A DNA stretch of 64,000 nt, taken from positions 395,575 to 459,574 of the forward strand of contig NZ_LIWB01000003.1 in the NCBI RefSeq assembly GCF_001905725.1, written 5' to 3'. The translations under genes were made by a program, and so were the position numbers. Of the stretch, positions 47,080-55,243 are shown one piece after another (position 1 is the first letter of the stretch; each line of letters starts with the position of its first letter). The notes beneath the pieces were generated by a model. It searched no databases. It saw only the letters and a list, made by a program, of their open reading frames with translations, and was not told the DNA's origin. The stretch is from Streptomyces sp. CB02400. Its GTDB lineage: Bacteria; Actinomycetota; Actinomycetes; Streptomycetales; Streptomycetaceae.

Positions 47080-48018
47080 CTACGCGAGCAGTCCCGACGA
47101 CCGCCAGAGCTTCCGTCCGACGCCGCGCAGCACGCCGATGTCGTCCAGGAAGTCCGTGAGCCGCTTCGAGCCCTGTTGCATCACGTCCCGGCGGTGGGCG
47201 CTCGCCTTGACCTGGGCGACGGCCGCGCGCCGGTCCAGGCCGACGTTCGTGTAGACCTCGGGGTTCACGAAGGCCACGGAGAACACCCGGGCGAACTCTC
47301 CGGAGGTGACCCGGGTGAACTCCTGCGACCACTTCGGCGCGGTCACCATCTGGCGCCGCAGCTCCTCACGGGCGTAGCGCACGTGCCGGGCCTCCTCGAC
47401 GACGTGGATGCGCGTGACGCCGCGGATCAGCGGCTGGACCCGCTCGTCCGGGAAGGTCAGCCGCTGCATCCAGTCCAGGACCTCCTCGCCGAGCAGGGTC
47501 GCGGTGAAGGAGCCGGGGGTGGTGGAGACCGTCTTGAAGAGCCGGCCGAGGTTCTGGTGGACGCGGCTCACCGGGTACCAGGGCGTACCGCCGCGCGAGA
47601 TCACGCGGGCGAACATCTTGGAGTGCCGGCACTCGTCCTCGATCTCGGTGAGGGCGTACCGCACGTGCGCGCTGGTGGCGGACTTGTCGTAGATGTGCCG
47701 GACCAGGAGCTGCATCAGGATCAGCTCGAACCAGATGCCGAGGGAGGCGAGCGCGGCGGCCTCGTGCTGCGAGAGCAGGAGGCGCTGCTCCTCGCTCATC
47801 CGCTTCCACATCGGGGTGCCGTACAGCGACACCAGCTCCGGCGGCCAGAACCACTTGCCCTCCTCGAAGGGCGCCTCCCAGTCCAGCTCCTTGTCCGGGT
47901 CGAAGGAGTGCCTGGCGGACGACTCGAGCAGCCGCTGGGCCACCTGCTCCCGGTCCTTGAGCAGCCCGAGCGCGTCCCGCAGACCATCGAGCGCGTCGGC
48001 TTCCGACAGGGTCGTCAT
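47080..48018 (-). CDS. AurF-type diiron oxygenase
   Basis: 312 residues. Di-iron ligands fit the AurF family: Glu in GIWFELILMQLL, ExxH in ALTEIEDECRHSKMF, Glu in GEEVLDWMQR and HxxxExxH in RIHVVEEARHVRYAREE. Such enzymes oxidise arylamines or lipids/terpenes. The substrate here is unknown. It is single and is followed by the duplicated tail and the TetR gene. The ATG is preceded by an AGG-type site. Confidence 0.9.
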   Translation of the reverse strand: MTTLSEADALDGLRDALGLLKDREQVAQRLLESSARHSFDPDKELDWEAPFEEGKWFWPPELVSLYGTPMWKRMSEEQRLLLSQHEAAALASLGIWFELILMQLLVRHIYDKSATSAHVRYALTEIEDECRHSKMFARVISRGGTPWYPVSRVHQNLGRLFKTVSTTPGSFTATLLGEEVLDWMQRLTFPDERVQPLIRGVTRIHVVEEARHVRYAREELRRQMVTAPKWSQEFTRVTSGEFARVFSVAFVNPEVYTNVGLDRRAAVAQVKASAHRRDVMQQGSKRLTDFLDDIGVLRGVGRKLWRSSGLLA

Positions 48019-48131
48019 GACGGTTCCACCTCGGGGGCGTCTCGGGTTACCGGCGGGTCACCCACTTATGAGACTGCCTGTCAGCAAGCCCGTCAATCCC
48101 TCGCGCACGACTTGTCGACGATCGCCGGCCG

Positions 48132-48635
48132 TCAGGCCGGGCAGCCCAGCCCCTCCGGCACCTCGCCGGCCAGCGGCTCCGCACCGCCCGGCGGGAACGA
48201 CGTGCGCAGGGTGAAGGCGTACGGGGTCGGGCCGTTGGTGCGCAGGTGGAGGAGGCGGGATTCCGCCTCCGCGACCGTGGGGCGGTGGCCCTTCGGGACC
48301 CACCACATGGTGACCATCGCCTCCTCGACGCGCTCGAACCACTCCCTGCGCCGCGCCAGCATCTCCCGGTGGCGGCCCTGGTACATGAACGCCGTCAGGG
48401 CGTCGGTGTCCCGCCACACCGACATGTTGACGATCAGCCAGGAGTCGCCGAAGACGGCGATGTCCGTCGCGTCGCCCCCGTCGCTCTGCAGGCGCCAGAC
48501 GAAGCCGTCGGCGGCGTCGGCGTCCGCGTTCACCGGGTCGAGACCGTCGACGAAGTCCTTCAACTGCGGGGAGTCCAGCGGAGCCTTGAGGCGGGCGATG
48601 TTCACCTGGGCGAGTTCGTACGCGGTGTCGGTCAT
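48132..48635 (-). CDS. DUF3291 family protein
   Basis: 167 residues. ABM-like alpha/beta-barrel family: ELAQVNIARLKAPLDSPQL, DSWLIVNMSVWRDTDALTAF, MYQGRHREMLARRREWF and MWWVPKGHRPTVAEAESRL are the typical DUF3291 blocks. Function unknown; heme degradation/monooxygenase-like fold is suggested by some relatives. Confidence 0.85.
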   Translation of the reverse strand: MTDTAYELAQVNIARLKAPLDSPQLKDFVDGLDPVNADADAADGFVWRLQSDGGDATDIAVFGDSWLIVNMSVWRDTDALTAFMYQGRHREMLARRREWFERVEEAMVTMWWVPKGHRPTVAEAESRLLHLRTNGPTPYAFTLRTSFPPGGAEPLAGEVPEGLGCPA

Positions 48636-48701
48636 GTACCGAACGTTAGGTCGGGAACGTGCCGCTCCGGCACCCCCGTCTCATCAAGTGGGCCTCCTCG
48701 C

Positions 48702-50159
48702 CTACGAGTTCAATACCGCCTCCATCACCGCCCGCGCGATCGGCGCCGCCGTCCCGCCGCCGCTGATCTCCCGCCGGTTCGCCGCCGCGTCCTCGACCAC
48801 CACCGCGACCGCCACCTTCGCCTCCATGTCCGCACCGCCCCGCGCCCAGGAGATGAACCAGGCGTACGGCGTACCGGAGTTGCCCAGCCCGTGCTGGGCG
48901 GTACCGGTCTTGCCGCCCACGATCGCACCGGGGATCGCGGCCTTCGTGCCGGTGCCGTCCTCCACCACACCCCGCATCAGCTCCCGCAGCCGCGTCGCCG
49001 TCGCCGGGTACATGGCCCGCCGTACCGGACGGGACCCCGCCGTCGACACCGTGCTGCCGCCCGCCCGCGTGGTCCGCTCCACCAGATACGGCTCCCGCAC
49101 CTGCCCGCCGCCCGCCACGGCCGCCGCGACCATCGCCATCTGCAGGGGCGTCGCCCGGGTGTTGTACTGCCCGATCGACGACAGCGCGAGCTGCGCCCGG
49201 TCCACCGTGGTGTCGAAGGTGCTGCGCGCCACCCGGAACGGGATCCGTACGTCCGGGTCGTTGAAACCGAAGGCCTCGGCCGTCGCCCTCATCCTCTCCA
49301 CCCCCGTGGTCACCCCCAGCTTGGCGAACACCGTGTTGCAGGACCAGACGAACGCCTCCCGCACCGAGGCGTCCTCGCACCCCTCGGACCCGTTGGTCAG
49401 CCGGGTCCTCGTCCCCGGCAGGATGTACGGGTCGGGGGAGTCGGTCGGCCTGTCCAGGTTCCTCACCACCCCGGCGTCCAGCGCCGCCGCCGCGGTGACC
49501 ACCTTGAACGTCGAACCCGGCGGATACGTCCGCCGCACCGCCCGGTTCAGCATCGGCCGGTCCGGATCGGCGTTCAGCCGCGCCCAGGCGTCCCGCGCCA
49601 CCGCGCCGTTCCCGGACAGCAGCGCGGGGTCGTACGACGGGACCGACACCAGCGCCAGAATCCGGCCGGTCGACGGCTCCACCGCCGCCACCGCGCCCTT
49701 CCGCGAGCGCAGCCCCTCGTACGCCGCCCGCTGCGCCGCCGGGTCGATCGTCGTCACGACGTGACCGCCCGCGTTGCGACCGCGCGTGAACTCGTTCCAC
49801 AGCGGCAGCGGCGCGAGCACCGGGGCGGCCCCGGACAGCAGCCCGTCCTCCGTGTGCTCCAGCAGTGTCGTGCCGTACTCCTGCGAGGCGAAGCCGGTCA
49901 CCGGGGCGTACAACGGTCCGTCGCGGTAAGTCCGTTCGTAGCGCAGGTGCTCCCCGGTGTCCCGTGAGCCGGTGACCGGCCGCCCGTCGACCAGGATGTC
50001 GCCGCGCGGCTGCTGGTAGCGGGCGATGGTGTCCCGGCGGTTGGCCGGGTTGGTCTCGTAGTCCTCGGCGTGCAGGACCTGCACACGGGTGGCGTTCACC
50101 AGCAGTGCCACCAGCAGCAGGGCGCAGAACAGCGCCGCGTGCCGGATGTGCCGGGTCAC
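48702..50159 (-). CDS. Class B penicillin-binding protein, PbpA/FtsI type
   Basis: 485 residues. Short cytosolic start, one TM helix, a dimerisation/pedestal domain with NPANRRDTIARYQQPRGDIL. The transpeptidase shows SxxK as GSTFKVVTAAAAL, SxN as WSCNTVFAKLG and KTG as GGKTGTAQHG. It crosslinks peptidoglycan. GTG start overlaps the FtsW-like stop by 4 bp (GTGA). It forms a SEDS-PBP pair with the preceding gene, of the sort acting in sporulation or spore wall synthesis in Streptomyces. Confidence 0.95.
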   Translation of the reverse strand: MTRHIRHAALFCALLLVALLVNATRVQVLHAEDYETNPANRRDTIARYQQPRGDILVDGRPVTGSRDTGEHLRYERTYRDGPLYAPVTGFASQEYGTTLLEHTEDGLLSGAAPVLAPLPLWNEFTRGRNAGGHVVTTIDPAAQRAAYEGLRSRKGAVAAVEPSTGRILALVSVPSYDPALLSGNGAVARDAWARLNADPDRPMLNRAVRRTYPPGSTFKVVTAAAALDAGVVRNLDRPTDSPDPYILPGTRTRLTNGSEGCEDASVREAFVWSCNTVFAKLGVTTGVERMRATAEAFGFNDPDVRIPFRVARSTFDTTVDRAQLALSSIGQYNTRATPLQMAMVAAAVAGGGQVREPYLVERTTRAGGSTVSTAGSRPVRRAMYPATATRLRELMRGVVEDGTGTKAAIPGAIVGGKTGTAQHGLGNSGTPYAWFISWARGGADMEAKVAVAVVVEDAAANRREISGGGTAAPIARAVMEAVLNS

Positions 50160-51523
50160 CGGGGCGCACCCCCGCCGCCCTGCCGCCGCGCGGAGTCGCT
50201 CAGCCGGACCAGCAGCGCCACGATCGCCCAGTTGGTCACCACCGACGAGCCGCCCTGCGCCAGGAACGGCATCGCCATCCCGGTCAGCGGGATCAGCCCG
50301 GTCACCCCGCCCGCGATCACGAACACCTGGAGCGCCACGAGCGAGGCGAGCCCCACCGCGAGCAGCCGTCCGAAGGGGTCGCGCAGGGCCAGCCCCGCCC
50401 GGTAGCCGCGCTCCACCAGCAGCCCGTAGAGCAGGAAGATCGCGGACAGCCCGGCCAGGCCCAGCTCCTCACCGGCCGTCGCCAGGATGAAGTCGGACTT
50501 GACCGCGAAGCCGATGAGCACCGAGTGCCCGAGCCCGAGCCCGGTGCCGAGCGTCCCGCCCTCCGCGAAGGCGAACAGGGACTGGGCGATCTGGTTCGGG
50601 CCCTCGCCCGCCTCGATGGAGCCGAACGGATGCAGCCAGGTCTCGATCCTGTGGTGCACGTGCGGCTCCAGCCGGCCCACCGCCACCGCCCCCAGCGAGG
50701 CCAGCAGCAGCCCCACCGCGATCCAGCCCGTGCGGCCGGTGGCGACGTACAGCAGGACCACGAACAGACCGAAGAACAGCAGCGAGGTGCCGAGGTCCCG
50801 CTCCAGCACCAGTACGCCCACACTGACCAGCCAGACGGCGACGATCGGGCCGAGCACCCGCCCGGTGGGCAGCCGCAGCCGCAGCCACCGGACGCGGCGG
50901 CCGGCGTAGGTGAGGGCGCCCCGGTTCGCGGCGAGGTAGGCGGCGAAGAAGACCGCCAGCAGCACCTTCGCGAACTCGCCGGGCTGGATGGAGAATCCGG
51001 CGACCCGGATCCAGATCCGGGCCCCGTTCACCGCGGGGAAGAGGATCGGGACCGTCAGCAGGACCAGCGCGACGGTGACGCAGACGTAGGTGTAGTTCTG
51101 GAGCACCCGGTGGTCGCGCAGCACCAGGACGACCATGATGAACAGCGCCACGCCCAGCGTCGACCAGATGAGCTGGGTCGGGGCCGCCGGATCGCCCGGC
51201 GTCTCCAGGTCGAGCCGGTAGATCAGCACCAGGCCGAGGCCGTTGAGCAGCACCCCGATGGGGAGCAGCACCGGGTCGGCGCACGGGGCGCGCCAGCGCA
51301 CCGCCAGATGGGCGACCAGCGCGAGCACGCCGAGCCCGGCGCCGTAACCGGCGGCGCCGGGCGGGACGGTGCCGTTCCTGGCGAGGCCGACGGCGCAGTA
51401 TCCGTACACCGACAGCAGGACGGCCAGGACGATCAGGGCGAGTTCGACGCCGCGGCGCCCGGTGAGGCGGACGGTGGGCGCGGGCGGATCCGCCGTCGCC
51501 AGGGTGATACCGGCCTTGCTCAT
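50156..51523 (-). CDS. SEDS-family glycosyltransferase, FtsW/RodA/SpoVE type
   Basis: 455 residues with 10-12 hydrophobic helices. The SEDS periplasmic loop has WLHPFGSIEAGEGPNQIAQS and the catalytic-site region FAVKSDFILATAGEELG. The glycine-rich loop (FAEGGTLGTGLGLG) matches the family. It polymerises lipid II. It is translated just upstream of its cognate PBP. Start ATG 51523. Confidence 0.95.
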   Translation of the reverse strand: MSKAGITLATADPPAPTVRLTGRRGVELALIVLAVLLSVYGYCAVGLARNGTVPPGAAGYGAGLGVLALVAHLAVRWRAPCADPVLLPIGVLLNGLGLVLIYRLDLETPGDPAAPTQLIWSTLGVALFIMVVLVLRDHRVLQNYTYVCVTVALVLLTVPILFPAVNGARIWIRVAGFSIQPGEFAKVLLAVFFAAYLAANRGALTYAGRRVRWLRLRLPTGRVLGPIVAVWLVSVGVLVLERDLGTSLLFFGLFVVLLYVATGRTGWIAVGLLLASLGAVAVGRLEPHVHHRIETWLHPFGSIEAGEGPNQIAQSLFAFAEGGTLGTGLGLGHSVLIGFAVKSDFILATAGEELGLAGLSAIFLLYGLLVERGYRAGLALRDPFGRLLAVGLASLVALQVFVIAGGVTGLIPLTGMAMPFLAQGGSSVVTNWAIVALLVRLSDSARRQGGGGAPR

Positions 51524-51566
51524 GTCCGGAACTTACCCAAATAGGGCGCCTCGCGTGCTTCGCTCA

Positions 51567-52280
51567 TCAGCACCAGCGTGGCGCGGGACCGAGGTTGTCG
51601 ATGTGGGCGGCCGGGCCCCAGGCCCAGGTGCCGTCCGTGAGGAGGTACCAGAGGGGGTTGTGGTCCACCTTGTCGCCCGGGACCTTGCAGAAGATCGAGA
51701 CGACGTCGCCCTTGTGGGCGTACCGGATGATCTGCGAACCCCGGTTCGGGGCGCTGCGCAGGGCCAGGGAGTTCGCCGTGACGACACCCTTGTACTGGCC
51801 CTGGTCGCCCTGGTTGCCAAGGTTTCCTTGGCCGCCCTGGTGGTGGCCGCCGGCCTGGTTGCCCTGGTTGTTGTTGCCGCCCTGCTGGTTGCCTTGGTTG
51901 CCGCCACCGCCTTGCTGGTTGCCGTTGCCGCCACCGCCTTGCTGGTGGCTGCCGCCCTGCTGGTTGCCGCCACCGCCTTGCTGGTTGCCGTTGCCGTTAC
52001 CGCCCTGCTGGTTGCCTTGGTTGTTGTTGCCGCCCTGCTGGTTGCCGTTGCCGCCACCGCCTTGCTGGTGGCCGCCGCCCTGCTGGTCGGCGTTGCCGTT
52101 GCCGCCCTGCTGGTTGTTGTTGCCGTTGCCATTGCCGCCCTGCTGGCTCCAGTTCCCCTGGCCGCCGCCCTGGTTCGGGTCGTCGGCGGCGACGGCGGGG
52201 GTGACGGCGGTCGCGACCGCGAGGGCCCCGGCGGCGAGAGCTATGGGCAGGCGGCGGGTGAGCGGGGGACGTGGGGACAT
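51567..52280 (-). CDS. Secreted Q/G/N-rich repeat protein with SH3-like C-terminus
   Basis: 237 residues. The signal peptide (PLTRRLPIALAAGALAVATA ... AVA) ends at about residue 33. Residues 35-160 are almost only Gln, Gly, Asn and His, in repeats such as GGNGNGNQQGG, prion-like in composition. The rest (TANSLALRSAPNRGSQIIRY, DGTWAWGPAAHIDNLG) is a bacterial SH3-like domain with a terminal Cys. ATG 52280 follows GGAGG. Probably wall-associated; the repeat may phase-separate or spread on the envelope. Lies upstream of the SEDS/PBP pair on the same strand. Confidence 0.85.
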   Translation of the reverse strand: MSPRPPLTRRLPIALAAGALAVATAVTPAVAADDPNQGGGQGNWSQQGGNGNGNNNQQGGNGNADQQGGGHQQGGGGNGNQQGGNNNQGNQQGGNGNGNQQGGGGNQQGGSHQQGGGGNGNQQGGGGNQGNQQGGNNNQGNQAGGHHQGGQGNLGNQGDQGQYKGVVTANSLALRSAPNRGSQIIRYAHKGDVVSIFCKVPGDKVDHNPLWYLLTDGTWAWGPAAHIDNLGPAPRWC

Positions 52281-52396
52281 GGGGTACCTCCACATGCGGG
52301 GAAAACGGGTCGAAGGTGACTTATCGCCACACTAGGAGCGGCCCTCCGCACCCGCCCGCCCTGCTGCGCCATCGGGGACGGCGCCACCCGCCCCGC

Positions 52397-52903
52397 CTAC
52401 TCCGCCAGCTCCTCCAGCAGCCGCGCCGTGGGCAGCCCGGCACGGAGGTAGTCGACGAACAGGTCGTTGTGCAGGGCCCAGGACGAGCGGCGGGAGCGGA
52501 TCAGCCGGATCGCCGCCTCGGCGGTCCTGCCCTGCCGTACCAGCGCGTGCGCGACCACCAGACCCGAGCGGTTGTACCCGTGGTAACAGCGCACGAGGAC
52601 CGTACGGCCGCCGTCCAGTGCCTCGCACGCCGCCTCGGCCAGCCGGATCACGCCCGCGAGCTGTGTCCCGTCCAGCGGTCCGTCGGGGATCGGCCACACC
52701 TGGTGCTCGACCCCGGGATCCGGCCCGTGCCCGGGCAGCCGCAGCAGCGTCTGCACGAGATCGAACTGCCGGTTCACCACGGCGAACTCCAGCCGGCCGG
52801 AAAGACCCCGGAACTCGTGCCCGCCCATCCACAGGCCGGGCACGACCTCGTTCCACGGACTGTCCGGAGCCGGTACGTCGGGTTGTCTCCTGCGGGTACG
52901 CAA
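52397..52903 (-). CDS. Dual-specificity/tyrosine-type protein phosphatase
   Basis: 168 residues. The CX5R signature VLVRCYHGYNRSGLVVAHAL has the nucleophile Cys and Arg; an upstream general acid is plausible in WPIPDGPLDG. TTG start at 52903 is chosen because GGGAGG sits 5 bases upstream and no better in-frame start exists; the upstream open frame overlaps the divergent NERD gene. Substrate unknown. Confidence 0.8.
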   Translation of the reverse strand: MRTRRRQPDVPAPDSPWNEVVPGLWMGGHEFRGLSGRLEFAVVNRQFDLVQTLLRLPGHGPDPGVEHQVWPIPDGPLDGTQLAGVIRLAEAACEALDGGRTVLVRCYHGYNRSGLVVAHALVRQGRTAEAAIRLIRSRRSSWALHNDLFVDYLRAGLPTARLLEELAE

Positions 52904-53002
52904 CGGCGCCTCCCCACCCTCACCGCCCAACTCCTCTCCAAGGTAACCGCCTTCTTGCCCCCGGAGCACCCGCCTGTTCCCATGGACGTGAGGTGATGAT
53001 GC

Positions 53003-53806
53003 ATGGACGGACTGCGCGTCATACCGACCTGGTGGCACGGCCGGGAAAGGCTGTACGTCTGCCTCCCGGACGGCCGGAACCTCGCCTGGTACGACCGTGA
53101 GACGGCCAGGGTCAACCTGCTCGGCGAGGACCACGAGGAGGACGTGCTCACCGCGCTGGGCCCCTTCCTCGCCGGCCCGGTCTCGGTCGGCCCGCCCCCG
53201 GTCCCCACCCCCGCCGAGCTGGCACGTCTGTCCCTGCACCCCGACGACGACCTCGCGCCGAACCGCCCCGGCGAGGCCCTGCTGATCGACCTCGACCGCG
53301 CTCCCGGCCCGGCCCGCCGCCTCCGCCCGGACCCGCGCCGCAGGGCGCTCACCGCGGAGCGGACGGTGGGCGAGGCCCTGGACCGCATGGACGGCGCCGG
53401 CTGGCACACCCTGCACTCGATCCCGCTGCCCGGCGGCGACCGCATCCACCACCTGCTGATCGGCCCCGGCGGGCTGTACGCCGTCCACGCCCTGTACGCC
53501 CACCGGCAGCGGGTGACGGTCGCCGACCCCCGGGTCGCCCTGGGCCGCCGCGAGCCGCGCCCTCTGCTGCACAGGGTCCGGGCCGACGCCGACCATGCCT
53601 CCCACGCCCTGACGGCCGAGGTCCGCCCCGTGCTGGTCCTGGTCGGCGCGTCGGCCGTGACGGTCCCGGTCCCGCCCCGCGAGGTGCGCGTCCTGACGGA
53701 CGCCGACGTGGAGACCCTGACCCGCACGGGCGGAGTCCTGAAACCGGCCGACACGGAGGCCCTGCACGCGATGGCCCGGGACCGGAACACCTGGTCCCGG
53801 CTGTGA
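53003..53806 (+). CDS. NERD (nuclease-related) domain protein
   Basis: 267 residues. It opens with WWHGRERLYVCLPDGRNLAW. The NERD core is at about 120-220: GEALDRMDGAGWHTLHSIPL, then DRIHHLLIGPGGLYAVHAL and VRPVLVLVGASAVTVP. NERD proteins resemble restriction nucleases, yet only part of a catalytic D...E-x-K can be seen here. It lies 116 bp upstream of ku on the same strand, which suggests a shared role in DNA repair. Confidence 0.75.
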   Translation: MDGLRVIPTWWHGRERLYVCLPDGRNLAWYDRETARVNLLGEDHEEDVLTALGPFLAGPVSVGPPPVPTPAELARLSLHPDDDLAPNRPGEALLIDLDRAPGPARRLRPDPRRRALTAERTVGEALDRMDGAGWHTLHSIPLPGGDRIHHLLIGPGGLYAVHALYAHRQRVTVADPRVALGRREPRPLLHRVRADADHASHALTAEVRPVLVLVGASAVTVPVPPREVRVLTDADVETLTRTGGVLKPADTEALHAMARDRNTWSRL

Positions 53807-53922
53807 CCGGCCGCCCCCGCCGCCCTCTCGGCGAGGAACGCCATAAGATGAGAATCTCGTGCAAAGTATGACAAACGCTCCGACTGTGATCGGCGGACGG
53901 CCGGACCGGAAAGGTGCTGCAC

Positions 53923-54963
53923 ATGAGATCCATCTGGAACGGCGTGATCTCGTTCGGCCTGGTCAGGATCCCGATCAAGCTCGTGAACGCCACCGAGAGC
54001 CATGCGGTCCCCTTCCGTGAGATCCACACGGAGGACGGTGGCCGGATCCGTCACCGCAAGTTCTGCGAGCTGGAGGACCGCGAGGTCACCGCCCAGGAGA
54101 TCAGCAGGGGCTACGAGGAGGCGGACGGCACGATCATCCCGATCACCGACGAGGACCTGGCCCACCTGCCGATCCCCACCGCCAGGACGATCGAGATCGT
54201 CACCTTCGTCCCCGAGGACAGCATCGACCCGCTCCAGATGAGCGCCGCGTACTACCTGGCGGCGGGCAGGGCACCGGCCGCCAGGCCGTACACGCTCCTG
54301 CGGGAGGCCCTGAAGCGCGGCAACAGGGTGGCCATCGCGAAGTTCGCGCTGCGGGGCAGGGAGCGCCTGGGCATGCTCCGCGTGGTCGGCGAGGCGATCG
54401 CCCTGCACGGTCTGCTCTGGCCGGACGAGGTCCGCGCCCCCGAAGGGATCGCCCCCGACGCGGACGTCACCCTCCACGACAAGGAGCTGAACCTCGCGGA
54501 CGACCTGGTGGACGCCCTCAGCGAGGTCGGCCTGGAGGACCTGCGCGACGAGTACCGCGAGGCGGTGGAGCAGGTCGTCGCCGCCAAGATCTCCGGCGAG
54601 GCCCTGCCCGAGGCGCCCGAACCGGAGCGCGGTGTCGAGGTCCTGGACCTGACGACGGCCCTGGAGCGGAGCGTCCGCGCGGTCCGCGGCGAGCCGGACG
54701 AGGCCGAGGTCAAGCGGTTGCCGCAGCGCAGGACGTCCCGCTCGTCCCCGAAGGAGACCGGCGGCAGGAAGTCCACGTCGAAGGCGGAGAAGAAGACGGC
54801 GTCCCCGGCGCGCAAGTCGACGTCGAAGACGAGCCAGGCCGAGAAGAAGAAGACGGCGGCGAAGAGCACGGCCGGGAGTACGGCCGGGAAGACCTCCTCG
54901 AAGAAAGCCCCCTCGAAGAAGACCCCGGAGACGGGGACACCGTCCCGCAAGCGCTCGGCCTGA
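53923..54963 (+). CDS. ku: DNA end-binding protein Ku
   Basis: 346 residues. The Ku core at about 1-260 has RSIWNGVISFGLVRIPIKLV, RHRKFCELEDREVT and LMWP-type REALKRGNRVAIAKFALRGR. A C-terminal Lys/Ser/Thr-rich tail (about 275-346, KSTSKAEKKTASPARKSTSK) probably contacts DNA. It binds double-strand breaks in nonhomologous end joining; no ligase D lies in the window. ATG 53923 with the MRSIWNG start is standard. Confidence 0.95.
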   Translation: MRSIWNGVISFGLVRIPIKLVNATESHAVPFREIHTEDGGRIRHRKFCELEDREVTAQEISRGYEEADGTIIPITDEDLAHLPIPTARTIEIVTFVPEDSIDPLQMSAAYYLAAGRAPAARPYTLLREALKRGNRVAIAKFALRGRERLGMLRVVGEAIALHGLLWPDEVRAPEGIAPDADVTLHDKELNLADDLVDALSEVGLEDLRDEYREAVEQVVAAKISGEALPEAPEPERGVEVLDLTTALERSVRAVRGEPDEAEVKRLPQRRTSRSSPKETGGRKSTSKAEKKTASPARKSTSKTSQAEKKKTAAKSTAGSTAGKTSSKKAPSKKTPETGTPSRKRSA

Positions 54964-55243
54964 CCCACCGCGGATCCGGCGGCCCGCACGCCGGCGTCAC
55001 GTCGGCGCCGCGAGGGCGCTACGAGGCCGCCCGCGCGGGCGGCACGCGGGCGCCGCGAAGGCGCCGTATGGACGCCATGAGGGCACCGTGAGGATGGCTG
55101 TGTGGGCGGCGTGTGGGCGCTACGAGGCCGCCCGCGCGGGGCGGCGCGAGGGTGCCATATGGGCGCCATGAGGGCGGCGTGTGCGGGCGGCGCGCAGGCG
55201 CCGCACCCGGCCGCCGGCGCCGCACCCGGCCACCGGCTCCGCG
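54964..55243. repeat. 280-bp gap with a ~101-bp degenerate direct repeat
   Basis: A 26-bp block GGGCGCTACGAGGCCGCCCG... occurs identically at 55014-55039 and 55115-55140. The sequence after it (a GCCATGAGGG element near 55074 and 55166) is related as well. No gene; frames are Arg/Ala-rich with no domain. It lies between convergent ku and the ketosynthase gene. Confidence 0.65.

Noticed and set aside
48019..48131. TetR operator in the gap before the diiron oxygenase
   Set aside because: GACTGCCTGTCAGC is only a partial inverted repeat, so it was not listed as a site.
51670..52180. Repeats at 51.7-52.2 kb as noncoding array
   Set aside because: They encode in-frame Gln/Gly/Asn residues in a secreted protein with a good signal peptide and ribosome site; they are coding.
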